Assembly: GCF_036231965.1 (NCBI RefSeq)
Contig: NZ_CP109499.1
Location: 3,100,001-3,164,000 of the forward strand
Reading direction: 5' to 3'
DNA from: Streptomyces sp. NBC_01428
GTDB taxonomy: Bacteria > Actinomycetota > Actinomycetes > Streptomycetales > Streptomycetaceae
Length of the DNA: 64,000 bases
In this document: in pieces, positions 14,908 through 22,942 of the stretch
Position numbering within the stretch: position 1 is the stretch's first letter
Layout: every line of letters begins with the position of its first letter
Translations under genes and position numbers: made by a program
Notes under the pieces: model-generated
Told to the model about the DNA's origin: nothing
The model's database searches: none
Seen by the model: only the letters and a program-made list of their open reading frames with translations

Positions 14908-17076
14908 ATGGGAACCACAGATGCAGTCACCACGGACCTGCCCGACCGATCGACCGTGCGCAGCCTGCTGCGCCTGTGGCCGTATGTGCGGCCGGTGCGG
15001 ACCCGGCTGTTCGTCGCGGCGTTCGTCGCGGTGGTGGCGTCCTGTCTCGCGCTCCTGTTCCCGCTGGTCCTGAAGTGGATGGTGGACGGCCCGATCTCCG
15101 GCCGTGACCCCGCCGGCGTCTGGCTCGGGGCGTTGTGGCTGCTGCTCCTCGGCATCGCCGAGGCCGTCCTGTTCGGGCTGCGGCGGTGGCTGGTGGCCCG
15201 GCCGCTGGCGGGCGTCGAGGCGTCGATGCGGGCCGATCTGTACCGGCACCTGCAGCGGCTCCCGGTCGCCTTCCACGACCGCTGGGCGTCGGGCCAGCTG
15301 CTGTCCCGGGGGACCACGGACCTGATGCTGGTCCGCATGTTCCTGGCGTTCCCGCTGACGTTCCTGCTGGTGAACTCGGTGACGATCCTCGCGGGCGTCT
15401 CGATCATGCTGGTCCAGCAATGGACCCTGGGGCTCGTGCTGCTGGCCCCGGCGATCCCGGTGATGATCGTCTGCTGGCTCTTCGAGCGGCGCTACTCGGA
15501 GGTGGCGCGGAAGGCGCAGGACCAGGTCGGTGACCTCACGACGGTGGTCGAGGAGAGCGTGCTCGGCATCCGGATCATCAAGGGGTTCGGGCGGCACCGG
15601 AGCCAGGCCCGCGCGTTCCGCGACCTGTCCGGGACACTGCGGGGCACGGAACTGGCCAAGGCCCGGCTGCTCGCGTCGATCTGGGCCGTGATCGTCACCC
15701 TGCCGGAGCTGGCCATCGGCGCCGCCCTGGTGCTCGGCACGGTCCAGGTCGCCGACGGCGACCTGTCCGCCGGAACGCTGGTCGCCTTCCTGTCCACCGC
15801 GCTCGCGCTCCGCTGGCCCGTCGACTCCATCGGTTTCCTCCTCGCGATGAGCCAGGAGGCGGCGACGGCGACCGAGCGCTACTTCGAGGTGATGGACGCG
15901 GAACCGGAGTCGTCGCTCACGCCCGCGCCGAGCGCGCGAACAGCCGCCGTCGGGACCGCGGGAGGCCCCTCCCCCTCCACGGAACGGGCGGGAAGGCCCT
16001 CCGTCTCCGCCGAGCCGGACCAGGGCCCGGCACACGCGCCGGAGCCGGCTCCCGCCGCCGGCGGGCGGGACACCTCGGCCCCCGCCAAGGCACCGGCCAC
16101 CGCACCCACACCCACACCCGCCGTCGCCGTCGCGACACAGGACGTCCCCGTCCCGGTCGGCACGCCGGTCATCTCGCCCGCGCCGGAATCGGGTTCAGCA
16201 CCTGGCCCGGCACCGGCGGACGTCCGCGTCGGGCGCGGAGGGGTCCCCGGACCCGCGCACGCACCGGTCACCGTGCCGGTGGCGGGCGGCGGCGCGGAAC
16301 CGGCGCACGGTTCCGGGACCCCGCTCGCAGAGGGCGGGCTCCGGTTCGAGGGGGTCGCGTTCCGGTATCCGGACGCCGCCGCGGACGCCCCGCCGGTCCT
16401 CGCCCGCGTCGACCTGCACATCCGGTCCGGCGAGAGCATGGCTCTGGTGGGATCGACCGGGTCGGGCAAGACGACGCTCACCGCGCTCGTCCCCCGGTTG
16501 CACGAGGTGACCTCGGGACGGATCACCCTGGACGGCCGGGACGTCACCGGCATGCCCCGCGAGGAGCTGCGCGAACTCGTCGCCGTCGCCTTCGAGGAGC
16601 CCACCCTCTTCTCGGCCACCGTCGGCGAGAACGTGCTCATGGGGGCCGCGGACACCGCCGGCCAGGACGAGCTGGACCGCGCCCTCGCCGTCGCGCAGGC
16701 CGACTTCGCGCACTCGCTGCCCGAGGGCACCGCGACACAGGTCGGGGAGCAGGGGCTCAGCCTCTCCGGCGGCCAGCGCCAGCGCCTCGCACTGGCGCGG
16801 GCGGTGGTCGGAAGACCCCGCTTCCTGGTCCTCGACGACCCGCTGTCGGCCCTGGACGTGCACACGGAGGCGGCTGTCGAGGCGGCCCTGCGCCGGGTGC
16901 TGGCGGAGACGACCGCGCTGATCGTGGCGCACCGCCCGTCCACGGTCCTGCTGGCCGACCGCGTCGCGCTGCTCTCCGGCGGCCGGATCACCGCGGTCGG
17001 CACCCATCACGAACTGCTGCGCACGAACGCCGAGTACGCCCACCTGATGTCGGGCGCAGAGGAGGACGACCGATGA
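14908..17076 (+). CDS. ABC exporter half-transporter with 145-residue disordered linker; degenerate Walker B (subunit A of pair 1)
   Basis: A 722-residue membrane protein from ATG 14908 (GTG 14905 is an alternative). Six transmembrane helices span about residues 20-315. Residues 332-476 are an Ala/Pro/Gly/Thr-rich stretch absent from typical exporters, and the nucleotide-binding domain follows. Walker A is GSTGSGKTT (Lys521) and the signature LSGGQ at 619-623 is canonical. Walker B ends in Asp643-Asp644, so Asp replaces the catalytic Glu; the H-loop His is present (VAHRP). This is the pattern of the degenerate-site subunit of heterodimeric exporters. The downstream gene overlaps by four bases and encodes the expected partner. 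The substrate is unknown. Confidence 0.92.
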   Translation: MGTTDAVTTDLPDRSTVRSLLRLWPYVRPVRTRLFVAAFVAVVASCLALLFPLVLKWMVDGPISGRDPAGVWLGALWLLLLGIAEAVLFGLRRWLVARPLAGVEASMRADLYRHLQRLPVAFHDRWASGQLLSRGTTDLMLVRMFLAFPLTFLLVNSVTILAGVSIMLVQQWTLGLVLLAPAIPVMIVCWLFERRYSEVARKAQDQVGDLTTVVEESVLGIRIIKGFGRHRSQARAFRDLSGTLRGTELAKARLLASIWAVIVTLPELAIGAALVLGTVQVADGDLSAGTLVAFLSTALALRWPVDSIGFLLAMSQEAATATERYFEVMDAEPESSLTPAPSARTAAVGTAGGPSPSTERAGRPSVSAEPDQGPAHAPEPAPAAGGRDTSAPAKAPATAPTPTPAVAVATQDVPVPVGTPVISPAPESGSAPGPAPADVRVGRGGVPGPAHAPVTVPVAGGGAEPAHGSGTPLAEGGLRFEGVAFRYPDAAADAPPVLARVDLHIRSGESMALVGSTGSGKTTLTALVPRLHEVTSGRITLDGRDVTGMPREELRELVAVAFEEPTLFSATVGENVLMGAADTAGQDELDRALAVAQADFAHSLPEGTATQVGEQGLSLSGGQRQRLALARAVVGRPRFLVLDDPLSALDVHTEAAVEAALRRVLAETTALIVAHRPSTVLLADRVALLSGGRITAVGTHHELLRTNAEYAHLMSGAEEDDR

Positions 17077-18977
17077 CCGCGGCGCCCACGACCACCGCTC
17101 CGGACCGGGAACCGGACGGAGCGCCGGACGAGGCACCGGACGACGGACCGCTCGCGGTACGGACGGGCCGGCGGACCGAGCCGCACCAGGACCCGTTCGA
17201 CCGCGACACGCTGCCCACTCCCCCGGGTGCGACGGCGGCGCTGCTGCGGTCGCTGCTCGTGCCGCTGCGGACCCGGGTGGTCGTGACGACGGTCCTGCTG
17301 CTGCTCCAGCAGGCGGCTGTGCAGGCCGGGCCGCTGCTCGTCGCGTACGCCATCGACCGCGCCGTCCCGGCGTTCCGGCACGACGACCACGGGCCGCTGA
17401 TCGCCGTCGGCGTCGCCTACCTGCTGTGTTCGGCGCTCTCCGGCGGACTCCAGTGGGCGTTCATCATCGCCTCGGCCCGGGTCAACCAGGACGTGCTGCT
17501 CGATCTGCGCGGCCGGATCTTCCGGCACGCCCAGGCGCTCAGCGTCGACTTCCACGAGCGCTACACCTCGGGCCGGCTGATCTCGCGCTCCACGACGGAC
17601 GTCGAGTCGCTGCGCGAACTGCTGAGCGAGGGGCTCCAGGAACTCGTCACGGTCATCCTGTCGTTCGTCTACATCTCGGCGATGCTGCTCTGGCTGGACG
17701 CGGGCCTCGGGGCGGTCGCGGTGGCCTCCTTCGTCCCGCTGTACCTGCTCATCCGCCGCTACCAGCGGCGGGCGGGCAGGATCTTCGCCGTCCGGTCGAC
17801 CACGATCGCCTCGGTGATCGTGAAGTTCGCGGAGACGATGAACGGCATCCGGCCGGTCCGCGCGTTCCGGCGCGAGGCGGCCAACGACGACGCTTTCCGG
17901 GTGCTCAACGAACGGCACGAGAAGACGAACGGCGACGCCCTGCTGGAGATGGCCCGCTATGTCGTCGGCTCCCGTCTCGTCGCCAACACGGCGGTCGCGG
18001 GCATCGTGCTGTGGGGCGCGTACCGGGTGGCGTCGGGTTCGCTGGCGCTCGGCGTGCTCGCCGCGGCGGTCCTCTATCTGCGCCGGCTGTACGACCCCAT
18101 CGACCGCCTCGGCATGTTCCTGAACTCCTACCAGTCGGCGGCGGCCTCGCTGGAGAAGATCGCCGGTCTGCTGGCCCAGACGCCGTCGGTGCCGGAGCCG
18201 TCCGTGCCGCGCCCGCTGCCCGCGCTCGCCTCCGAACACCCGGGCCGCGAGGTCGCCTTCGACGAGGTCCGCTTCGCGTACCGCACGGGTGGCGAGGTCC
18301 TGCCGACGTTCTCGCTGGCACTCCCGGCGGGGCAGACCGTGGCCGTGGTCGGTTCGACCGGCGCGGGCAAGTCGACGCTGGCGAAGCTGCTGGCCCGGTT
18401 CTACGACCCGACCGAGGGGCGGGTCCTGCTCGACGGTGTCGACCTGCGCGAGCTGTCGGTGCCCGAGCTGCGGCGCGGGGTGGTGATGGTGACGCAGGAG
18501 GCCTTCCTCTTCTCCGGCACGGTCGCCGAGAACATCGCGATCGGGCGCCCCGAGGCGTCCCGCGAGGAGATCGAGCAGGCCGCGAAGGCCATCGGGGCGC
18601 ACGAGTTCATCAGCGAGCTGCCCGACGGCTACGACACGGACGTCCGCAAGCGGGGCGGCCGGATCTCGGCCGGGCAGCGTCAACTGGTCGCCTTCGCGCG
18701 GGCGTTGCTCGCCGACCCGGCAGTGCTGATCCTCGACGAGGCGACCAGTTCGCTGGACGTGCCGGGTGAACGGGCGGTGCAGCGCGCCATGTCGACGGTG
18801 CTGCGGGGCCGTACGGCCGTGGTCGTCGCGCACCGGCTGTCGACCGTGGAGATCGCCGACCGGGTGCTGGTGATGGAGCACGGGCGGATCGTCGAGGACG
18901 GCTCGCCCGCCGAACTCGTCGCGGGCACCGGGCGGTTCGCCGATCTGCACCGGGCGTGGCGCGACAGTCTCGTATGA
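17073..18977 (+). CDS. ABC exporter half-transporter, catalytic partner (subunit B of pair 1)
   Basis: A 634-residue TMD-NBD protein whose ATG overlaps the stop of the previous gene (ATGA). After a Pro/Asp-rich N-terminus of about 60 residues come six transmembrane helices and a complete NBD: Walker A GSTGAGKST (Lys433), Walker B ILDEATSSLD with catalytic Glu556, and H-loop VAHRLSTV. The signature motif is altered to ISAGQ. Combined with the canonical LSGGQ of subunit A, it builds one standard ATP site, while the second site is impaired. It is predicted to be an obligate heterodimer with the preceding protein, exporting an unknown lipid, peptide or drug-like molecule. Confidence 0.93.
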   Translation: MTAAPTTTAPDREPDGAPDEAPDDGPLAVRTGRRTEPHQDPFDRDTLPTPPGATAALLRSLLVPLRTRVVVTTVLLLLQQAAVQAGPLLVAYAIDRAVPAFRHDDHGPLIAVGVAYLLCSALSGGLQWAFIIASARVNQDVLLDLRGRIFRHAQALSVDFHERYTSGRLISRSTTDVESLRELLSEGLQELVTVILSFVYISAMLLWLDAGLGAVAVASFVPLYLLIRRYQRRAGRIFAVRSTTIASVIVKFAETMNGIRPVRAFRREAANDDAFRVLNERHEKTNGDALLEMARYVVGSRLVANTAVAGIVLWGAYRVASGSLALGVLAAAVLYLRRLYDPIDRLGMFLNSYQSAAASLEKIAGLLAQTPSVPEPSVPRPLPALASEHPGREVAFDEVRFAYRTGGEVLPTFSLALPAGQTVAVVGSTGAGKSTLAKLLARFYDPTEGRVLLDGVDLRELSVPELRRGVVMVTQEAFLFSGTVAENIAIGRPEASREEIEQAAKAIGAHEFISELPDGYDTDVRKRGGRISAGQRQLVAFARALLADPAVLILDEATSSLDVPGERAVQRAMSTVLRGRTAVVVAHRLSTVEIADRVLVMEHGRIVEDGSPAELVAGTGRFADLHRAWRDSLV

Positions 18978-19005
18978 CGGCGGACCTGCGGGCCGAGGGG
19001 GACGG

Positions 19006-20853
19006 ATGATCGACGCGTACGCGGATCCGGGGACACCGGAACGGCGGGGCGGCTGGCGGTACCTGTGGTGGCTGGTCGTCCGCCAGGCGGGCCGCTCGGC
19101 CACCGGGGCGGTGATCGCGACGGTGTGGATGGGGCTCCTGGCCCTGACGCCGTATCTGCTGTCGCGGGCGATCGACGACGGTCTGGAGCCGGGTGACGGG
19201 ACGGCGCTGGCCGGCTGGACGGCGGCGGTGCTGGGCGCCGGGGTGTTCAACGCGTGGCTGGGTGTCGTCCGGCACCGCACGATGACCAAGGTCCGGATGG
19301 ACGGCAACTTCCGGACGGTCAAGGTGGTGGTGGAGCACGCGGTCCGGCTGGGGGCGGCGCTGCCGCGGCAGGTCGGGGCCGGTGAGGTCGTGACGATCGG
19401 CGTGGGTGACGTGCAGACGATCAGCATGTCGCTGACCGTCGTCGGGCCCGGGGTCGCCTCGGTCGTGACGTACGGGGTGGTGGCCGCGCTGCTGCTGTCC
19501 GTGTCGGTGACGCTGTCGGTGGCGATCCTGCTCGGGGTGCCGCTGATCGCGCTGCTCGTCGGGCCGCTGATGGGCCGCCTCCAGGGCACCGAGACGGACT
19601 ACCGGGAGCGGCAGGCCGTGCTGACGGCGCGGATCGGCGATCTGGCGGGCGGTCTGCGCGTCCTCAACGGGCTGGGCGGGAAGGCGCTGTTCGCGGACGC
19701 GTTCCGTCGCGACTCGCGGCACCTGCGCGACCAGGGCTACCGCGTCGGCGCGGTGACGAGCTGGATCCAGGCTCTCGGTCTCGGGCTGCCGTCCCTGTTC
19801 CTGGCCGTGGTGACCTGGCTCGCGGCCCGGCTCGCCGCGCAGGGCGCCATCAGCATCGGTGAACTGGTGTCGGTGTACGGCTATGTCGCGGTGCTGGTCC
19901 TGCCGGTGTACTTCTTCATCGAGGCCGGCTACCAGCTCTCCCGGGGCGTGGTCGCCGCGCGGCGGGTCGTACGGTTCCTGTCCCTGGAGCCCGACCGCGC
20001 TCCCGCGGACGCGCTGGACGCCCCGGTGTCCCCGGCCGTGCTGCACGATCCCGCGTCCGGGGTGCGCGTCGTGCCGGGACGGCTGACGGTCCTGGTGGGG
20101 GCGCGGTCCGCGGAGTCGGAGGCCGTGCTGGACCGGCTCGGCCGGTACGCGCCGTCGGACGTCACCTGGGGCGGTGTCCGGCTGGACGAGGTCGCGCTGG
20201 ATCAGGTGCGGGAGCGGATCCTGGTGGCGGACAACGAGGCCGACCTGTTCGCGGGCACGCTGCGCGAACTGGTCGGCGGGCGCCGGGACCGCGCCGAGGA
20301 CGTGATCGCGCGGGCGGTGCGCGCGGCCTCCGCCGACGACATCGTCCTCGGGCTGCCGGAGGGGCTCGGCTCGGCCGTCGACGCGGGCGGCCGCAGCCTG
20401 TCCGGCGGCCAGCGGCAGCGGGTGAGGCTGGTGCGGGCCCTGCTCGCCGATCCGGAGGTGCTGCTCGCCGCGGAACCGACCTCGGCGCTCGACGCGCACA
20501 CGGAGGCGGCCGTCGCGCGACGCCTGCGGGCCGAACGGTCCGACCGCACCACGGTGGTGACCAGTACCTCGCCGCTCGTGCTGGACCGCGCGGACACCGT
20601 CTGTTTCCTGGTGGACGGCAAGGTGGCGGCCACCGGGACCCATCGCGAACTCCTCGGCGCGGAGCCGGGATACCGGGCGCTGGTGGCCCGCGACCTGGCG
20701 GCGGACGACGGATCGCAAGCGGCCGGGGACCGGGCCGACGCCGTGCGGGCGGACGGGGCCGCGGGACGGGTCCCCGGCGTGAGGGAGCGGGGCGCGACGC
20801 CGGCCGGCACCGCATGCGGGGGCGCCGGAGAGACCGAGGGAGTCGTTCGATGA
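19006..20853 (+). CDS. ABC exporter half-transporter with severely degenerate NBD (subunit A of pair 2)
   Basis: A 615-residue TMD-NBD protein, 28 bp after the previous gene. Six transmembrane segments lie between about residues 25 and 315. In the NBD the Walker A position reads GARSAESEA (365-373) with neither the glycine loop nor the lysine. Walker B reads LLAAEPTSALD, lacking its aspartate, and the H-loop region reads VVTSTSP with no histidine. In contrast SLSGGQRQR (464-472) is a perfect signature motif. The protein thus cannot bind and hydrolyse ATP on its own but can supply the signature face to its partner. The C-terminal 60 residues are a Gly/Ala/Arg-rich tail. Its stop overlaps the partner's ATG. 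Confidence 0.92.
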   Translation: MIDAYADPGTPERRGGWRYLWWLVVRQAGRSATGAVIATVWMGLLALTPYLLSRAIDDGLEPGDGTALAGWTAAVLGAGVFNAWLGVVRHRTMTKVRMDGNFRTVKVVVEHAVRLGAALPRQVGAGEVVTIGVGDVQTISMSLTVVGPGVASVVTYGVVAALLLSVSVTLSVAILLGVPLIALLVGPLMGRLQGTETDYRERQAVLTARIGDLAGGLRVLNGLGGKALFADAFRRDSRHLRDQGYRVGAVTSWIQALGLGLPSLFLAVVTWLAARLAAQGAISIGELVSVYGYVAVLVLPVYFFIEAGYQLSRGVVAARRVVRFLSLEPDRAPADALDAPVSPAVLHDPASGVRVVPGRLTVLVGARSAESEAVLDRLGRYAPSDVTWGGVRLDEVALDQVRERILVADNEADLFAGTLRELVGGRRDRAEDVIARAVRAASADDIVLGLPEGLGSAVDAGGRSLSGGQRQRVRLVRALLADPEVLLAAEPTSALDAHTEAAVARRLRAERSDRTTVVTSTSPLVLDRADTVCFLVDGKVAATGTHRELLGAEPGYRALVARDLAADDGSQAAGDRADAVRADGAAGRVPGVRERGATPAGTACGGAGETEGVVR

Positions 20854-22610
20854 GCACCCACCTGCCCGTCGCGGGACGGGCCGACGTGCGGCGGGCCACG
20901 GTCCGGCTGATCCGCGAGGACGGCAGGGTCTTCGCGGCGGTCCTCGCGCTGAACGCGCTGGCCGCCGTGACCGGCCTGGTGGGGCCCTGGCTGCTCGGCC
21001 GGATCATCGACGACGTGCGGCGCGGCGGCGGGGTGGAGGTGGTGGACGGTCCGGCGCTCGTGATCCTCGTGGCCTCGCTCGCCCAGGTGCTGCTGGCACG
21101 CTGGGCCCGCCTGGCCGGGTACCGGTTCGGGGAGCGGACGCTCGCGCGGGTGCGGGAGGAGTTCGTGGAGCGGACGCTGACCCTGCCCGCCTCGGTCGTC
21201 GAGCGGGCCGGCACCGGGGATCTGACGGCGCGCGGCACCGCCGACGTGACCCTGGTCGGAAACACGCTGCGCGACGCGATCCCCCAGCTGCTGATCTCCG
21301 GCGCGCAGGCGCTGTTCATCCTGGTCGCCGTGTTCGCCATCGACCCGCTGCTCGGCGGCTGCGCGGTGCTGGGGCTCGCCGGCATCTGGGCGGCGCTGCG
21401 CTGGTATCTGCGCCGGGCGCGCACCGCCTACCTCGCCGAGGGTGCGGCCACCTCGCAGATCGCGGAGATCCTCGCGGCCACGGCGTCGGGTGCGCGCACG
21501 GTGGAGGCGTTCGGGCTCGGGGAGCGCCGGATCCGGGCGGGCCGGGACGCGCTGGAGGAGTCGCGCCGCAGCCGGATGCGGACGCTGTTCCTGCGCAGCG
21601 TGTTCTTCCCGGCGGTGGAGGTCTCGTACGTCCTGCCGGTGGTCGCCGTGCTGCTGGTGGGCGGCGCGCTGCACGCGCGGGGCGTCCTGAGCCTCGGGAC
21701 GGTGGTCGCGGCGACGCTGTATCTGCGCCAACTCGTCGAGCCGCTCGACACGATGCTCAACCAGGTCGAGCAACTGCAGAGCAGCAGTGCCTCGTTCGCC
21801 CGGGTGGAGGGGCTCGCCGGTGCTCCGCGGGCGGTGCGGTCGGGTGCGCCGGCTCCGGCGGACGACCGGATCGACGTCGCCGGTGTGCGGTACGCGTACG
21901 ACCGCGGGGGCGAGGTGCTGCGCGGGGTGGACCTGACGGTGCGGCCCGGGGAACGGCTGGCGGTGGTGGGTCCCTCGGGTGCGGGGAAGTCCACGCTGAG
22001 CCGGCTGCTGGCGGGTGTGGACGCGCCGGGCAGCGGGACGGTGACGGTCGGCGGGGTGCCGGTCGTCGCTCTCGACCCGGAGCAGTTGCGCCGGCAGGTC
22101 GTCCTGGTCACCCAGGAGCACCACGTGTTCCTGGGCACGGTCCGGGACAACCTGCTGATCGCCGAACCGGCGGCCGGGGAGGCCGCGTTGTGGGCGGCGC
22201 TCACCGCGGTCGGCGCCGAGGACTGGGCCGGGGAGCTGCCGGACGGGCTGGACACGGAGCTGGGTCCCGAGGCGGTCCCGGTGGACGGTTCGCGCGCGCA
22301 GCAACTGGCGCTGGCCCGCGTGGTCCTCGCCGATCCGCACACCCTGATCCTCGACGAGGCGACGGCGCTGCTCGACCCGGCGACCGCGCGGCACACGGAG
22401 CGTGCGCTGGCCGCCGTGCTGGAGGGCAGGACCGTGATCGCCATCGCGCACCGGCTGCACACCGCGCACGACGCCGACCGGGTGGCGGTGATGGAGGACG
22501 GGCGGCCGACCGAGCTGGGCACGCACGACGAACTGGTGGCGGCCGAGGGGGCGTACGCGGCGCTGTGGCACTCGTGGCACGGGGACGGGCGGGACGCCGC
22601 CGGTCACTGA
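20850..22610 (+). CDS. ABC exporter half-transporter, catalytic partner with lost signature motif (subunit B of pair 2)
   Basis: A 586-residue TMD-NBD protein starting at ATG 20850 (ATGA overlap). Walker A GPSGAGKS (374-381), Walker B TLILDEA with Asp502-Glu503 and H-loop His534 are all intact. The signature motif, expected near 478-482, reads VDGSRAQ instead of LSGGQRQ. With the preceding protein, whose defects are exactly complementary, it would form a heterodimer with a single complete ATP site made of this subunit's Walker motifs and the partner's LSGGQ. The four genes from 14908 to 22610 are closely packed and probably cotranscribed. Confidence 0.93.
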   Translation: MSTHLPVAGRADVRRATVRLIREDGRVFAAVLALNALAAVTGLVGPWLLGRIIDDVRRGGGVEVVDGPALVILVASLAQVLLARWARLAGYRFGERTLARVREEFVERTLTLPASVVERAGTGDLTARGTADVTLVGNTLRDAIPQLLISGAQALFILVAVFAIDPLLGGCAVLGLAGIWAALRWYLRRARTAYLAEGAATSQIAEILAATASGARTVEAFGLGERRIRAGRDALEESRRSRMRTLFLRSVFFPAVEVSYVLPVVAVLLVGGALHARGVLSLGTVVAATLYLRQLVEPLDTMLNQVEQLQSSSASFARVEGLAGAPRAVRSGAPAPADDRIDVAGVRYAYDRGGEVLRGVDLTVRPGERLAVVGPSGAGKSTLSRLLAGVDAPGSGTVTVGGVPVVALDPEQLRRQVVLVTQEHHVFLGTVRDNLLIAEPAAGEAALWAALTAVGAEDWAGELPDGLDTELGPEAVPVDGSRAQQLALARVVLADPHTLILDEATALLDPATARHTERALAAVLEGRTVIAIAHRLHTAHDADRVAVMEDGRPTELGTHDELVAAEGAYAALWHSWHGDGRDAAGH

Positions 22611-22942
22611 CGGGGCGCGTGCGGCGTACGGGCGCGTGAACTCCGTGTCGCGCGGGGCGGAAGTCCGTCCCACGGTCCGACGGACAGTCCGTATACCGAA
22701 CATGACGAACCGGACAACGAACCGTTTCCGGCCAAAGTGCTGACGCGGTCCTGACAGAAAGCGTCATCCCCTGCCACTCTTCCCACGGCTGCTTCACAGC
22801 AACCCCACAGCTCCGTCAGCTGTGACGCGCCGGCACGACCCCATTGCACCTGGTTCCGCGTAAAGCCCAGTTCTGCCCGGACGGGTCTTCCTTCGTCCGG
22901 TCTCCCCTGGCCGCGCGACCCGCGGCCACGCAGAAGGAGTCA
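22611..22942 (+). promoter_or_regulatory. Leader/promoter region of the first metalloprotease gene, with an element shared with its paralogue
   Basis: No gene is seen in these 332 bp. At 22725-22756 TTTCCGGCCAA is followed, 19 bases from GGCCAA to its start, by TCCTGACA. The same two blocks with the same spacing occur upstream of the paralogous protease gene (25167-25197). AAGGAG at 22933-22938 is the ribosome-binding site that fixes GTG 22943. Confidence 0.5.

Noticed and set aside
16836..16840. A loss-of-function reading of the pair-1 ABC exporter because of Asp at the Walker B glutamate position
   Set aside because: Asp here is a normal feature of one subunit in many heterodimeric exporters; the partner has the catalytic Glu, so the transporter is expected to work.
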